Positions 38,493 through 47,533 of a DNA stretch of 64,000 bases are shown piece by piece. This DNA comes from DB1 sp049323655 (GTDB lineage Bacteria > Desulfobacterota > Desulfobulbia > Desulfobulbales > SURF-16), in NCBI GenBank assembly GCA_049323655.1, contig JBMONO010000022.1:17932-81931 (forward strand), given 5' to 3'. Every line of letters starts with the position of its first letter. Within the stretch, counting starts at the first letter, position 1. The notes below the pieces were generated by a model. The model was not told where the DNA came from, ran no database searches, and worked only from the letters and a program-made list of their open reading frames with translations. The position numbers were made by a program, and so were the translations under genes.

Positions 38493-40738
38493 CCCTCTTC
38501 GATCCTCGTCACCACCGGAATGATCAACTGATCGTCCTGTTTGAGACTGTTGAAATTATGGGCGGTATTGTATTTGCGCACCAGCCAGGCCGGCAGGCGG
38601 AACTCCTCGACGCAGAGCTTCCAGATATTGTCCCCCTCCTTGACCCGGTAGAGCCTGGCGCCCTCGATGCGATAGGCGGCAAAAAAATCCTCCTCGATCT
38701 CCTTGTGATATTCGTAGCGCCGCTCCTCAAAGGTTTCCGGCCCGACCTTATCAAAGGCGAGGGTGAGGCGCTGGCCAAAACGGATGGATGCCGCGGAGCG
38801 CAGATTGTTCCAGCGCAGCACCGTGCGGGCCGGCACCCCGAGCCAGGTCGCATAATGGCCGATGGTCTCGCCGGCCTCGACCCGGATCGTCCCGGATGCG
38901 GAACGCCCCTTTCCTCTGCGGACATCTTCCACCTGCAGATCGCCGACCACCACCCGGGGATTGACGTCGAGCTGGGCAAGTGCCTCCGACGGCAGCCGGT
39001 CAAGCGCAGACTTTGTCTCCAGCCGGCCGGATTCCTCGTCCAGCACCGTTTCCGGGGCAGCGGCAGCGCCGTTTTCCTCAGCTTCTCCCTGGTCCTTTGT
39101 CACGCTCTTCGCGGCCGCAGACACCGCCTTTTTCGTCCCAACGGCGGCCAGCAGCGGAAACTCTTCCTCACCGAGCACCGTTGCCGGAATCTCGACCGGC
39201 GTCGGCTCCGGCTCACTCGCCCCATCCACAACCGGCACACCCTTGTCGGTCGCCGCTACCTTGACCGTTTTTGCCGTCAGTTCCGCCGGCCCCCCGGCGA
39301 CGGGCAGCTTGCCAGCCGGCGCGGTCTCCTTTTTCGCCGCCGCCACCTTGAGGGGTTTGGAACTCAGTTCCACAACCGCACCGGAGGCCGCCTTGCCGGG
39401 GACCGGGACGATCTTTTCCTCCCGGACCGGAATGCGGAGATTCTGGCCGGCATGAATCGCCATCCGACCGTCCAGATCGTTGGCCGCGGCCAGGTCCGCC
39501 AGCGAGACCCCATGCCTGCGGGCCACCGTGCTTGCGGTATCACCCTTGCGGACCCGATAAAAACGGCTCGGCTGCTGCCGGTCGACCAGGATGTCGCTGG
39601 GCAGGGTCGAGGCGACCGCCACTCCGCGGCCCTTGGAGGGCAGCCGGAGGGTATAGCCCTTGGGAACATGCTTGCGCCCCTCGAAGACCGGCGGCCGCAG
39701 GGCCGGATTGAGTTCCTGGAGGGTGGCCAGATCCACCTTGAAGTGGCGGGCCAGATCCTTGACCGGCGCGTACTTGGTCATCACCACCTCATGATGGGCG
39801 ACCGGCGGATCGAGCCGGATATTGCCGAAATAGTGCTGGTAGTTCTTCGCCACCTCCACCGCGGCGATGAATTCCGAATAAAAATTGCGAGAGGCAAAGC
39901 CGAAACGGTTGCCCTCATAGTTTTTGAAGATAGCGTCATAGCCGCCCATGGCGTTTTTTGCACGCAGCATGCCGGTGGTGCCGTGATTATAGGCGGTCAG
40001 CGCCAGGGGCCAGCTGCCGAGCTTGTCGTAATTGTGCTTGAGAAAACGGGCGGCGGCGTGGGTGGCGCGCAGGGGGTCGCGCCGTTCATCCACCGTATAG
40101 TCAATGGTCATATAGCGGCTGCCGGTGTCCCGGGTGAACTGCCAGATCCCGGCGGCCCCGGCCTTGGAATAGGCCTTGTAGTTGAAGGAGGATTCGACAT
40201 GGGGCAGGTAGGCCAGTTCCTCAGGCAGCCCGTAACTGCGCATGATCTTCTTGATGTCATTGAGATAGGCGCCGGAACGGACCACCCCTTCGGCAAAATG
40301 GTCTTTCAGGCAGAGCTGAAAACGGACCGATTCCGCTGCCTTGGCCAGCCGGCCGGCGGAAGGTTTGCCGTGAAAAAGAGCGAGCACCCGTCTTTCCTCC
40401 GCCGTATTCGGCCTGTTGCCCCGGGCCAGAGAGCGCAGGATGGTTGCGTATTTTTCCTTGGCCCGATCGACCCGCGCCGTATTGCGTTTCTCGGCGCCGG
40501 CCCGCTCCCGCGGTTCGAGATCGATCACCTCGTAGATAATGGAGAGATCACGGTTGTCATGGATCAGCCCCTTGCTGGTGGGATACTTGCCATACACCGT
40601 TTTCCAGAAAGCGACGTTGGGCCGCATGGCGTCGTAGACCGGAAAGTGATGGCGGTCAGCGGCGCTCAGCCCCGGCCGGACATCGCAAAGCAGCAGCGCT
40701 GCAAGCGCAAGCAGCACCAAAAAAAAGTTTTTTACCAT
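38489..40738 (-). CDS. MltD-like lytic transglycosylase with three LysM domains
   Basis: The 749-residue exported protein has a signal peptide (MVKNFFLVLLALAALLLCDV), a helical N-terminal region, an SLT domain with catalytic Glu in LPHVESSFNYKAYSKAGAAG and ALTAYNHGTTGM, and three LysM repeats: YRVRKGDTASTVARRHGVS (about 430), a second (RVEAGETIGHYATWLG, about 590) and a C-terminal one (YRVKEGDNIWKLCVEEF). A low-complexity Ala/Glu/Lys linker separates the first and second LysM. It cleaves peptidoglycan glycan strands in the periplasm. The ATG at 40738 was chosen over 40837 because it gives the signal peptide and has GAGGAAG upstream. Confidence 0.9.
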   Translation of the reverse strand: MVKNFFLVLLALAALLLCDVRPGLSAADRHHFPVYDAMRPNVAFWKTVYGKYPTSKGLIHDNRDLSIIYEVIDLEPRERAGAEKRNTARVDRAKEKYATILRSLARGNRPNTAEERRVLALFHGKPSAGRLAKAAESVRFQLCLKDHFAEGVVRSGAYLNDIKKIMRSYGLPEELAYLPHVESSFNYKAYSKAGAAGIWQFTRDTGSRYMTIDYTVDERRDPLRATHAAARFLKHNYDKLGSWPLALTAYNHGTTGMLRAKNAMGGYDAIFKNYEGNRFGFASRNFYSEFIAAVEVAKNYQHYFGNIRLDPPVAHHEVVMTKYAPVKDLARHFKVDLATLQELNPALRPPVFEGRKHVPKGYTLRLPSKGRGVAVASTLPSDILVDRQQPSRFYRVRKGDTASTVARRHGVSLADLAAANDLDGRMAIHAGQNLRIPVREEKIVPVPGKAASGAVVELSSKPLKVAAAKKETAPAGKLPVAGGPAELTAKTVKVAATDKGVPVVDGASEPEPTPVEIPATVLGEEEFPLLAAVGTKKAVSAAAKSVTKDQGEAEENGAAAAPETVLDEESGRLETKSALDRLPSEALAQLDVNPRVVVGDLQVEDVRRGKGRSASGTIRVEAGETIGHYATWLGVPARTVLRWNNLRSAASIRFGQRLTLAFDKVGPETFEERRYEYHKEIEEDFFAAYRIEGARLYRVKEGDNIWKLCVEEFRLPAWLVRKYNTAHNFNSLKQDDQLIIPVVTRIEEG

Positions 40739-40836
40739 ACAGACTTTCTTCCTCAGTAACCCGGCGCGACGCCCCTGGCAACAACGAAGCGGATACCGGG
40801 AGGGACAGGCAACGGACAACAACAGCGGGATCGACA

Positions 40837-41331
40837 TCAGGGCATCAGATAAAAACCGAGGGCCTTCTCATAGAGGGCCTGATCACTGTCGGAAAATTCC
40901 GCACCGATATAGCCGTTTTCCCCGACATGACGGACAATGACCCGGCGCTGCAGGCGAGACTGCTTCTTGTCATCCAGGGTAAAATCAACCAGCAGCAGAT
41001 CACCGGCAGCATAAGTGTGGGCATAGTGAAGACGCAGGCCGATGCCGCCCATGGAGACATTGACGACGGTGCAGTTCGGTTTGCGGGCGCCATCAGGCCA
41101 GCCGCCATCAGCACCGACCTTGCAGCAGTAGCCCGGCAGACTGGTCTCCTTGCGGTACCGTTTGCGGAAATTGAGATCCACCTGAAAGGTCTGCTGGCAG
41201 GCGCATTTGACCTGGAGGGAATGCTTCTTGTTTTTGAACTGGAGAACGGACACATGCTTCATCTTGCCGCAATGCGGACAATGAAACAGCGCCATGTTTT
41301 CCTGATTGACAAAAACCTCGGCCTTCCCCAT
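40837..41331 (-). CDS. PilZ-domain protein with an N-terminal Cys cluster
   Basis: The 164-residue protein has an N-terminal zinc-ribbon-like part (FHCPHCGKMKHV and KCACQQTF) and a C-terminal PilZ domain with the c-di-GMP-binding pattern: RKRYRKE (RxxxR) and NVSMGGIGLRL (D/NxSxxG). It should bind c-di-GMP; the output is unknown. It lies 98 bases upstream of the MltD-like gene in the same direction and may be co-transcribed. The Shine-Dalgarno GAAGGAG is rather far (about 12 bases) from the ATG. Confidence 0.85.
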   Translation of the reverse strand: MGKAEVFVNQENMALFHCPHCGKMKHVSVLQFKNKKHSLQVKCACQQTFQVDLNFRKRYRKETSLPGYCCKVGADGGWPDGARKPNCTVVNVSMGGIGLRLHYAHTYAAGDLLLVDFTLDDKKQSRLQRRVIVRHVGENGYIGAEFSDSDQALYEKALGFYLMP

Positions 41332-41497
41332 CGGGTCATTCTCTCCTTCACCGTGACGATTTTTCCCACAGAATATTGTGATCCCGGTCGCTTGTAAACT
41401 TTTTTTGTCTTTTTCCCGGTCATTCTTGCATTTGTATCAGACAAATGCTACACACAAAGTAAACTGGCTCCCTCTCTCCCCTTGATCGACATCAATA

Positions 41498-41992
41498 ATG
41501 CATTGCCCCTACACCCCCATTATCGCCACCCTCGGCTTTGTCCTGTCGCCGGACCGGCGGCAGACCCTGCTCGTGCACCGCACCGCCCGGGCGGATGACC
41601 AGCATCTCGGCAAGTTCAACGGCCTGGGCGGCAAGATGCGGCCCGACGAGGATGTGGCGGGCTGCATGCGCCGCGAGATCCGGGAGGAGGCAGGCATCGA
41701 ATGCCTCGCCATGGTGCTGCGCGGCACCATCAACTGGCCCAACTTCGGCAAAAACGGCGAAGACTGGCTGGGATTCATCTTCCGCATCGACCGCTTCAGC
41801 GGTCAGCCCTTCCGGGAAAACAGGGAGGGGATGCTGAGCTGGCAGCCGGTGGCCCTGCTGCACACCCTGCCCATGTGGCCGGGTGACCGCCACTTTCTCC
41901 CCCTGGTCTTTGACGACAACCCGGCCATCTTCCACGGCGCGATGCCCTATCAGAACGGCCAACCGGTCTCCTGGCACTTTGAACGCCTCTGA
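41498..41992 (+). CDS. Nudix hydrolase, MutT-like
   Basis: The 164-residue protein has a full Nudix box GGKMRPDEDVAGCMRREI followed by REEAGI, matching GX5EX7REUXEEXGU. The remainder (GLGG before the box, WLGFIFRIDRFSGQ after it) resembles 8-oxo-dGTP diphosphatases of the MTH1/MutT kind. A role in cleaning oxidised nucleotides is likely but other nucleoside diphosphate substrates are possible. It converges on a cytochrome c gene; a small hairpin separates them. Confidence 0.88.
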   Translation: MHCPYTPIIATLGFVLSPDRRQTLLVHRTARADDQHLGKFNGLGGKMRPDEDVAGCMRREIREEAGIECLAMVLRGTINWPNFGKNGEDWLGFIFRIDRFSGQPFRENREGMLSWQPVALLHTLPMWPGDRHFLPLVFDDNPAIFHGAMPYQNGQPVSWHFERL

Positions 41993-41996
41993 ACAC

Positions 41997-42017
41997 TTTC
42001 CCCGAACCGGGGAAAAA
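41997..42017. terminator. Short hairpin between convergent genes
   Basis: TTTCCCC/GGGGAAA (41997-42003 and 42009-42015, 5-base loop) followed by AAA on the plus strand and preceded by TTT-complement on the other strand. It is short, but its place between two stop codons fits a bidirectional terminator. Confidence 0.45.
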
Positions 42018-42025
42018 TGCCCTTA

Positions 42026-42424
42026 TCAGCCGCAGTCGGCGGCGCTGTTCGGATCATAGGTGTTGGCGCCGTTGCGATAGAGATAGTCATTGACCAGCAG
42101 CAGATCGTCCGGACTCAGGCCGGCCCAGGAACCGTCCTGGGCGCAGGCCGGATATTTTTTGAAAAAAACCCGGTTCCAGCCCTTCGGACTCTTCGATTCT
42201 GCGTAGAGAAAAGGGGCGCCCTTGTCGTTGCCCCTGACATGGCAACTCTTGCAGCTCTGCTGGAAGAGTTTCGCCCCCTTTCCCCACCAGAGGCTGTTCG
42301 TGTCGAAAATGCGGCAGGTCTGCGTCCCTTCGTCAAACCGCTTGGCCGGCTTGGCGAGACCGTTTTCCGTCCACGTCAGCATCATCACCGCCGCCAGCAC
42401 CACCACCAGCACACGTCCGTTCAT
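42026..42424 (-). CDS. Periplasmic monohaem cytochrome c
   Basis: The 132-residue protein has a signal peptide (MNGRVLVVVLAAVMMLTW, cut near GLA-KP) and one haem-binding CKSCH motif in KLFQQSCKSCHVRGNDKG. There is no clear distal Met motif of the usual MP/YM form, and three further Cys occur (TCRIFD, YPACAQDG and the C-terminal DCG). AGGAGG lies 5 bases before the ATG at 42424. It presumably carries electrons in the periplasm; no partner enzyme is encoded next to it. Confidence 0.85.
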   Translation of the reverse strand: MNGRVLVVVLAAVMMLTWTENGLAKPAKRFDEGTQTCRIFDTNSLWWGKGAKLFQQSCKSCHVRGNDKGAPFLYAESKSPKGWNRVFFKKYPACAQDGSWAGLSPDDLLLVNDYLYRNGANTYDPNSAADCG

Positions 42425-42533
42425 ACGTCCCTCCTGTTTTTTTGCCTTGCCGAGCCCCGGACCATTCACGAGGCGCACGCCACCACCAAACCACATTGTA
42501 GCAGACACCAACTCCTTTCGTTTTGTTCTTTTA

Positions 42534-42670
42534 TTGACAAACCCGTAAAAAGTCTTTTTTCACCACAGAGCGCACAGAGAACGCAGAGAAAACATCTTTA
42601 ATTACAATTAGTTATCTCTGTGCGCTCTGTGGTCTCTGTGGTTAATTTTCACTTTTTACGAGACCATCAT
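42534..42670 (+). repeat. Dispersed palindromic element, copy D (best preserved)
   Basis: It runs from TTGACAAACCCGTAAAAAGTC through CACCACAGAGCGCACAGAG and ATCTTTAATTACAATTAGTT to CTCTGTGGTCTCTGTGGTTA and TTTTTACGAGACCATC. Both ends carry inverted GTAAAAA/TTTTTAC and CCACAGAG/CTCTGTGG words. It fills most of the gap 42425-42841; no gene is visible in the rest. Confidence 0.88.
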
Positions 42671-42841
42671 CTTTATTATCGATACAAAATAATCACGGCA
42701 GATCCGACAAACTGCTTGTTTCTTTTCGCCGTTTTCAGTTAAAAGTACCCGCATTCAGACTGTAGGGAAAACCGTGCGACCGCCGTTGCCCTGACAATGC
42801 CCCAACCGATCCCTCGTTCTCCGGCAGGGAGGTGAAACGAC

Positions 42842-44539
42842 ATGGCCAACTTCGCAACAGAAAAGACCGGCGGCACAGTAAACGATATCATCGCCGACAG
42901 CTGTGCCCGTTTTGCCGACCGACCTGCCTTAAGTCTCGCCCTGCACGAACCGATCACCTACGGCGAGCTGTTGACAAGAGTCATCCGGGTTTCCGCCCTG
43001 CTCCAGGATGCCGGCATCCGCAAAAAAGACCGGGTGGCCATCCTCGGCGAAAACTCGCCGGCCTGGGCCATCGCCTATCTGGCGACGGTCCGCCTCGGCG
43101 CGGTGGCGGTGCCGATCCTCCCGGACTTTCCGGAGGCGGACGTCCGCCACATCCTCACCGACGCCAAGGCGAAAATGCTCTTTACCACCCAGCGCCAGAT
43201 TGAAAAGATCTACGAACTGGGCAGCAACAAAATCGGCGCCATCATCATGCTCGACGACAGCCCGCCGGAAAAGCACCTGGGCCAGATCGAGACCTTTTCC
43301 GTTTTTCTCGCCCGGGCCGGCCAGCTGCCGGCGAAAAAACTCGAAGCAGCGGCCGATCCGCCCGCCGTCGCCGCCGGCGACCTCTGCGCCATCATCTACA
43401 CCTCCGGCACCTCCGGCCACTCCAAGGCGGTGATGCTGAGCCACGGCAACCTCTTTGCCAATGTTCACGCCGCCAACCAGCTCCTGAGGATCATGCCGGA
43501 CTGGACCTTTCTCTCCATCCTGCCGATGTCGCACACCTATGAGTTCACCATCGGCTTTCTCCTGCCGCTCTTAAACGGCTGCCGCATCGTTTACGCCGGC
43601 AAGGCGCCGACCCCGACCACCCTGCAGCGCATCTGCACCCGGGAAAAACCGTCCGCCATCTGTATGGTGCCGATGGTCATGGAAAAAATTTACAAGAAGC
43701 GGGTGATGACCGCCATTGACGCCAATCCCCTCCTCAAGCTGGCCTGCAGAGTCCCCGCCGCCCGCCGCGGCATCTACCGGAAAATCGGCAAAAAACTACT
43801 CGATTTCTTCGGCGGCAATCTCCAGCTCGTCGCCATCGGCGGGGCTGCCATCAACAGCGAAACGGAAAGCTTTCTGGTGGAGGCCCGTTTTCCCTATCTG
43901 GTCGGTTACGGGCTCACCGAGGCATCCCCCCTGCTTGCCGCCGGACCGTTCCGCGACCCTACCCTGACGGTCGGCTGCACCGGCAAACCGGTGCCTGGGG
44001 TGGAGATTCGCATTTCCCGTCCCGATCCGGCGAGCGGCATCGGCGAGATCATGGCCCGCGGCCCCAACATCATGCAAGGCTACGCCAACCACCCGGAACT
44101 GACCGCCGAGACCATCGACCCGGCCGGCTGGCTCGCCACCGGCGATCTCGGCCGCTTCGACAGCTCCGGCAACCTGCACATTATGGGCCGCTCCAAAAGC
44201 GTCATCGTCCTCAGCAACGGAGAAAACGTCTACCCTGAGGCGATCGAGGAGAAGATCAACGCCTGCATGTTCGTCATCGAATCGCTGGTGGTGGAAAATC
44301 ACGATCAACTGGAGGCGCGGGTCTATCTCGATTACGACCTCATCGACCAGAAGACGAAAAACAAGACCCAGAGCCAGAAAAGGGAATATATCGATCAGCT
44401 TTTGCAGGAGATCCGCTCCGGGGTCAACAGCCAGCTGGCCTCCTATTCAAAGATCAGCAGGATCATCGAACGGCAGGAGCCGTTCATCAAAACCGCCACC
44501 CACAAGATCAAACGCTACCTCTACAGCGAGGGCCGCTGA
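42842..44539 (+). CDS. Long-chain acyl-CoA synthetase family (AMP-binding)
   Basis: The 565-residue protein has the adenylate-forming P-loop AIIYTSGTSGHSKAVMLSH, the A5 motif VGYGLTEASPLLA, A7/A8 (WLATGDLGRFDSSG, GRSKSVIVLSNGENVYP) and the C-terminal Lys in FIKTATHKIKR. It most resembles FadD-type fatty acid ligases: ATP, CoA and fatty acid to acyl-CoA. GGGAGG lies 8-9 bases before the ATG. A FadL-type outer-membrane gene follows in the same direction, so the pair probably takes up and activates long-chain acids. An acyl-ACP synthetase role is the main alternative. Confidence 0.9.
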   Translation: MANFATEKTGGTVNDIIADSCARFADRPALSLALHEPITYGELLTRVIRVSALLQDAGIRKKDRVAILGENSPAWAIAYLATVRLGAVAVPILPDFPEADVRHILTDAKAKMLFTTQRQIEKIYELGSNKIGAIIMLDDSPPEKHLGQIETFSVFLARAGQLPAKKLEAAADPPAVAAGDLCAIIYTSGTSGHSKAVMLSHGNLFANVHAANQLLRIMPDWTFLSILPMSHTYEFTIGFLLPLLNGCRIVYAGKAPTPTTLQRICTREKPSAICMVPMVMEKIYKKRVMTAIDANPLLKLACRVPAARRGIYRKIGKKLLDFFGGNLQLVAIGGAAINSETESFLVEARFPYLVGYGLTEASPLLAAGPFRDPTLTVGCTGKPVPGVEIRISRPDPASGIGEIMARGPNIMQGYANHPELTAETIDPAGWLATGDLGRFDSSGNLHIMGRSKSVIVLSNGENVYPEAIEEKINACMFVIESLVVENHDQLEARVYLDYDLIDQKTKNKTQSQKREYIDQLLQEIRSGVNSQLASYSKISRIIERQEPFIKTATHKIKRYLYSEGR

Positions 44540-44598
44540 GTGATCCGCAACACTGACGGAGAAACCGCCGTGGCCGCTGCGCCGGCGGCGCCAAAAAA

Positions 44599-44726
44599 GG
44601 ATGGTTTCAGAAAAAAAACAACAATCAACCACGGAGACCACAGAGGTAACAGATTGTCATGAAAAATATTTTCTCTGTGCCCTCTGGGTGCTCTGTGGTT
44701 ACATTTTCGTTTTCACGAAGCCATCA
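44599..44726 (-). repeat. Dispersed palindromic element, copy E
   Basis: It runs from GGATGGTTTCAGAAAAA through CCACGGAGACCACAGAGGTAAC and AGATTGTCATGAAAAAT to GTGCTCTGTGGTTACATTTTC and CACGAAGCCATC. It lies between the acyl-CoA synthetase and fadL-like genes, 21 bases before the latter's start. Confidence 0.82.
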
Positions 44727-44747
44727 AAACGAGAAAAGGGAGAGAAA

Positions 44748-46031
44748 ATGAAAAAGAAAATCGCACTGCTGACCGCCCTGCTCGGCCTGGTCGGCGCAGG
44801 AAACGTCGGCGCCTCCGGCTACCGGGTGCCGGAGCAGTCCGTCAATGCCGTTGCCTTGAGCAACGCCTACATCGCCCACACCTCTGGCCCGGACACCGCC
44901 TACTACAACCCGGCCAACATGGGCTGGCAGGAGGACCGCTGGCAGGTGGAGGCAAACCTCACCTACATCAACCTGCCCCACATCAACTACAGCGACGCCG
45001 TAGACGCCGGCCGGGACGGTTCCTCGAAAACGGAAAATCTTTTTGTCCCATCGCTCCATCTCGTCTCCCCGGATCAGAACAATTTCCGTTTCGGTTTCTC
45101 CCTGGTCGTGCCCTACGGGCTCTCCAAGCGCTGGACCGCCCCCTTCCCTGCCAATGCGGCCAAGGAATTCACCCTGAACGTCTTCGAGGGCAACCCGTCG
45201 ATCTCCTATACCTTCTGCGACCGCTTCGCCGTCGCCGCCGGGGCCCGCATCCTCCACACCACCAACAACACGGTGGAGAACGGTGGGACGCGCCTGACCG
45301 CCCTCGGCCCCACCACCCTGACCAGCAAAATGGACGGAGACTCCACCGATCTTGGTTACAACCTGGCAATGACGGTCAAACCGCTCTCCAACTGGTCCCT
45401 GGCCGCCACCTACCGCTCCCGGGTGGTGCAGAACCTCAGCGGCGATGCGAAGCTCTCCGCCACCATGCCGGCGGTCGGCGCGGCCGATACCTACCGGGGC
45501 GACGTTGCCCTCGATGTCGTCACCCCGGCGGTGCTGACACTCAGCACCGCTTATACCGTCGGGCCGACCACGGTGGAGCTGACCTGGGACAGAACCTACT
45601 GGTCAAAGTATGACCATCTGGACTTCGACTTCGACGCCCCCTTGAGCAGCAACTTCTTTGCCAATCTCGTCCTCACCGCCGCTTACGAGGCGCCCAAGGA
45701 CAAGGACTGGGACAACGCCGACGCCTACCGTATCGGCATCACCCACCAGTGCAGCGAACGGCTGATCGCCATGGTCGGCTTTGCCTATGACGAAACCCCT
45801 GTGCCGGATGCGACCCTCGGCTTCGAGCTGCCCGATGCCGACGCCCTCCTCTATTCCCTGGGGGTGCGCTACCAGCTCAGCGAGGTGATGGAGATCGGCG
45901 GCGCCTACCTCTATGACTACAAGAAGACCAGGAAAATTACGGCCGACGACGCCAATGTCAACGCCATTGCCGGCACCTTCGAGGACGGCGGCGCCCATCT
46001 GCTGACCATGGGACTTGCCTACAAGTTCTGA
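44748..46031 (+). CDS. FadL/OmpP1-family outer-membrane protein
   Basis: The 427-residue protein starts with a signal peptide (MKKKIALLTALLGLVGAG, cut before SGYRVPEQ) and continues with the FadL N-terminal hatch pattern (EQSVNAVALSNAYIAHTSGPD, AYYNPANMGWQ) and alternating strands ending in the outer-membrane C-terminal Phe (GLAYKF). FadL proteins admit long-chain fatty acids or other hydrophobic compounds. The ATG at 44748 gives the signal peptide and has AAAAGGGAGAG upstream. Its position after an acyl-CoA synthetase gene supports fatty-acid uptake. Confidence 0.92.
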   Translation: MKKKIALLTALLGLVGAGNVGASGYRVPEQSVNAVALSNAYIAHTSGPDTAYYNPANMGWQEDRWQVEANLTYINLPHINYSDAVDAGRDGSSKTENLFVPSLHLVSPDQNNFRFGFSLVVPYGLSKRWTAPFPANAAKEFTLNVFEGNPSISYTFCDRFAVAAGARILHTTNNTVENGGTRLTALGPTTLTSKMDGDSTDLGYNLAMTVKPLSNWSLAATYRSRVVQNLSGDAKLSATMPAVGAADTYRGDVALDVVTPAVLTLSTAYTVGPTTVELTWDRTYWSKYDHLDFDFDAPLSSNFFANLVLTAAYEAPKDKDWDNADAYRIGITHQCSERLIAMVGFAYDETPVPDATLGFELPDADALLYSLGVRYQLSEVMEIGGAYLYDYKKTRKITADDANVNAIAGTFEDGGAHLLTMGLAYKF

Positions 46032-46206
46032 TAATGTTGCAAAAAGTCCGATCTCCCGGTTTGCGGCGGGATCGCGAAATGCTCGACGTACCACCTGCAC
46101 GCCTCCGCTTTCGCAACACCACCGTGCCTTGTATAGCGAACTTTTGCAGTGAGCCGTCCGGATACTTTTGCGAGTGCATCAGTTCTGCTATACCGGCAGA
46201 TTGCGG

Positions 46207-46297
46207 TTGACTATTTGTTGAAATTGTTTTTTAAGTAGTTCGTCATCTGCTTCCGGTTCCTCTAAGCAGGAGCGGCCCCGCCGTTCCTGCTTTTTTT
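46207..46297 (+). promoter_or_regulatory. Candidate promoter followed closely by a terminator (leader attenuator or very short RNA)
   Basis: TTGACT (46207-46212), a 17-base spacer and TTTAAG (46230-46235) are followed about 30 bases later by a 12-bp stem (46264-46275 with 46281-46292, one G-U pair) and seven T residues. The terminator stands only 46 bases before traB. The rest of the gap 46032-46206 shows no gene. Confidence 0.45.
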
Positions 46298-46342
46298 ACT
46301 CCCGCAACCCACGCGCCGCTGTTAACCGCTCTCATCAGGATC

Positions 46343-47533
46343 ATGCAGGCAACAGACCATCTCGACTCCCCGGACGTCCATGTCGTCGATCATGACGGCC
46401 GCCGTTTCATCCTCGTCGGCACCGCCCATGTCTCACGCCGTTCGGTGGAGCTGGTCCACCAGGTCATCGAGGCGGAACGGCCGGCTTGTGTCTGCGTCGA
46501 GCTGGACGCTAAACGCTACGAGGCCCTGTCCGAGAAAAAACGGTGGCGTTCCCTTGACCTCAAGCAGATCATCCGCACCAAGCAGCTCAGCACCCTCTTG
46601 ATCAACCTGGTCCTTGCCGCTTACCAGAAGAAGCTGGGGGACCGGCTCGGGGTCATGCCCGGTTCGGAGCTGCTGGAGGCGGCCACCACCGCCCAGGCCC
46701 ACAACATCCCGCTTTCCCTCTGCGATCGGGACGTGCGGATCACCATGCGGCGGGCCTGGAAACGCACCTCCTTTTTCCGCAAGAATTACCTGATCGCTAG
46801 CCTGATCACCTCCCTGCTCGAAGAAACAGAGATCACCGAGGAAAAATTAAACGAACTCAAGGAAACCGACGTCCTCTCCGAGCTGCTGGCCGAACTGGGC
46901 CAGGCCCTGCCGGAACTGAAAACCGTGCTCATCGACGAGCGCGACACCTATCTCGCTGAAAAGATCAAGCGCGCCAAAGGTGACAAGATCGTCGCCGTGG
47001 TCGGCGCCGGTCATATCCGGGGGGTAAAGGAGGCGCTCATTGAGGATCGCAGCCACCTGATGGCGGAGATCACCACCATCCCGCCGGTTTCTCCCCTCTG
47101 GAAGGTGGCGGGCTGGCTCCTTCCGGCCACCATTATCGGCTCGCTGCTCGTCATCGGCCTGACCAAGGGGGCGGCGGTGGCCGGGGCCAATCTTCTCTAC
47201 TGGATTCTCGCCACCGGCATTCCCGCGGCCGTGGGTGCGCTCCTCGCCCTGGCCCATCCGGTCACCATCCTCGCCGCCTTTGCCGCGGCGCCGCTCACCA
47301 CCCTGTCGCCGGTGATCGGCGTCGGCCATGTCACCGCTCTGGTCCAGGTCATGATGCAGCCGCCCCGGGTCCACGAGTTTGAGACCGTGCTCGCCGACAT
47401 GCCGCGCATCCGCAAATGGTGGGGCAACAAGCTGCTCCGCGTCTTCCTCGCCTTCATGCTGCCGAGCCTGGGCGGCGCCATCGGCCTGTGGATCGGCGGC
47501 ATTGAAATCATCTCCAACCTGACAACACCATGA
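46343..47533 (+). CDS. TraB/PrgY-family membrane protein
   Basis: The 396-residue protein has the TraB/PrgY (GumN-superfamily) N-terminal domain: FILVGTAHVSRRSVELV, CVELDAKRYEAL, DERDTYLAEKI and VVGAGHIRGVKEAL, all typical conserved segments with the GTAH and GAGH His residues. Four membrane helices follow (for example WLLPATIIGSLLVIGL and AVGALLALAHPVTILAAF). PrgY is linked to pheromone inhibition in Enterococcus; the general role of the family may be proteolytic, which is unproven here. It overlaps yhbY by 4 bases. Confidence 0.88.
   Translation: MQATDHLDSPDVHVVDHDGRRFILVGTAHVSRRSVELVHQVIEAERPACVCVELDAKRYEALSEKKRWRSLDLKQIIRTKQLSTLLINLVLAAYQKKLGDRLGVMPGSELLEAATTAQAHNIPLSLCDRDVRITMRRAWKRTSFFRKNYLIASLITSLLEETEITEEKLNELKETDVLSELLAELGQALPELKTVLIDERDTYLAEKIKRAKGDKIVAVVGAGHIRGVKEALIEDRSHLMAEITTIPPVSPLWKVAGWLLPATIIGSLLVIGLTKGAAVAGANLLYWILATGIPAAVGALLALAHPVTILAAFAAAPLTTLSPVIGVGHVTALVQVMMQPPRVHEFETVLADMPRIRKWWGNKLLRVFLAFMLPSLGGAIGLWIGGIEIISNLTTP

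Noticed and set aside
38558..40759. 733-codon plus-strand open frame opposite the MltD-like gene
   Set aside because: Antisense shadow without family motifs or a ribosome-binding site; the minus-strand gene has a signal peptide, SLT and LysM domains.
17231..44726. Insertion sequences
   Set aside because: The five palindromic elements carry no transposase gene; they are listed as non-autonomous repeats. No transposase or integrase was recognised anywhere in the window.
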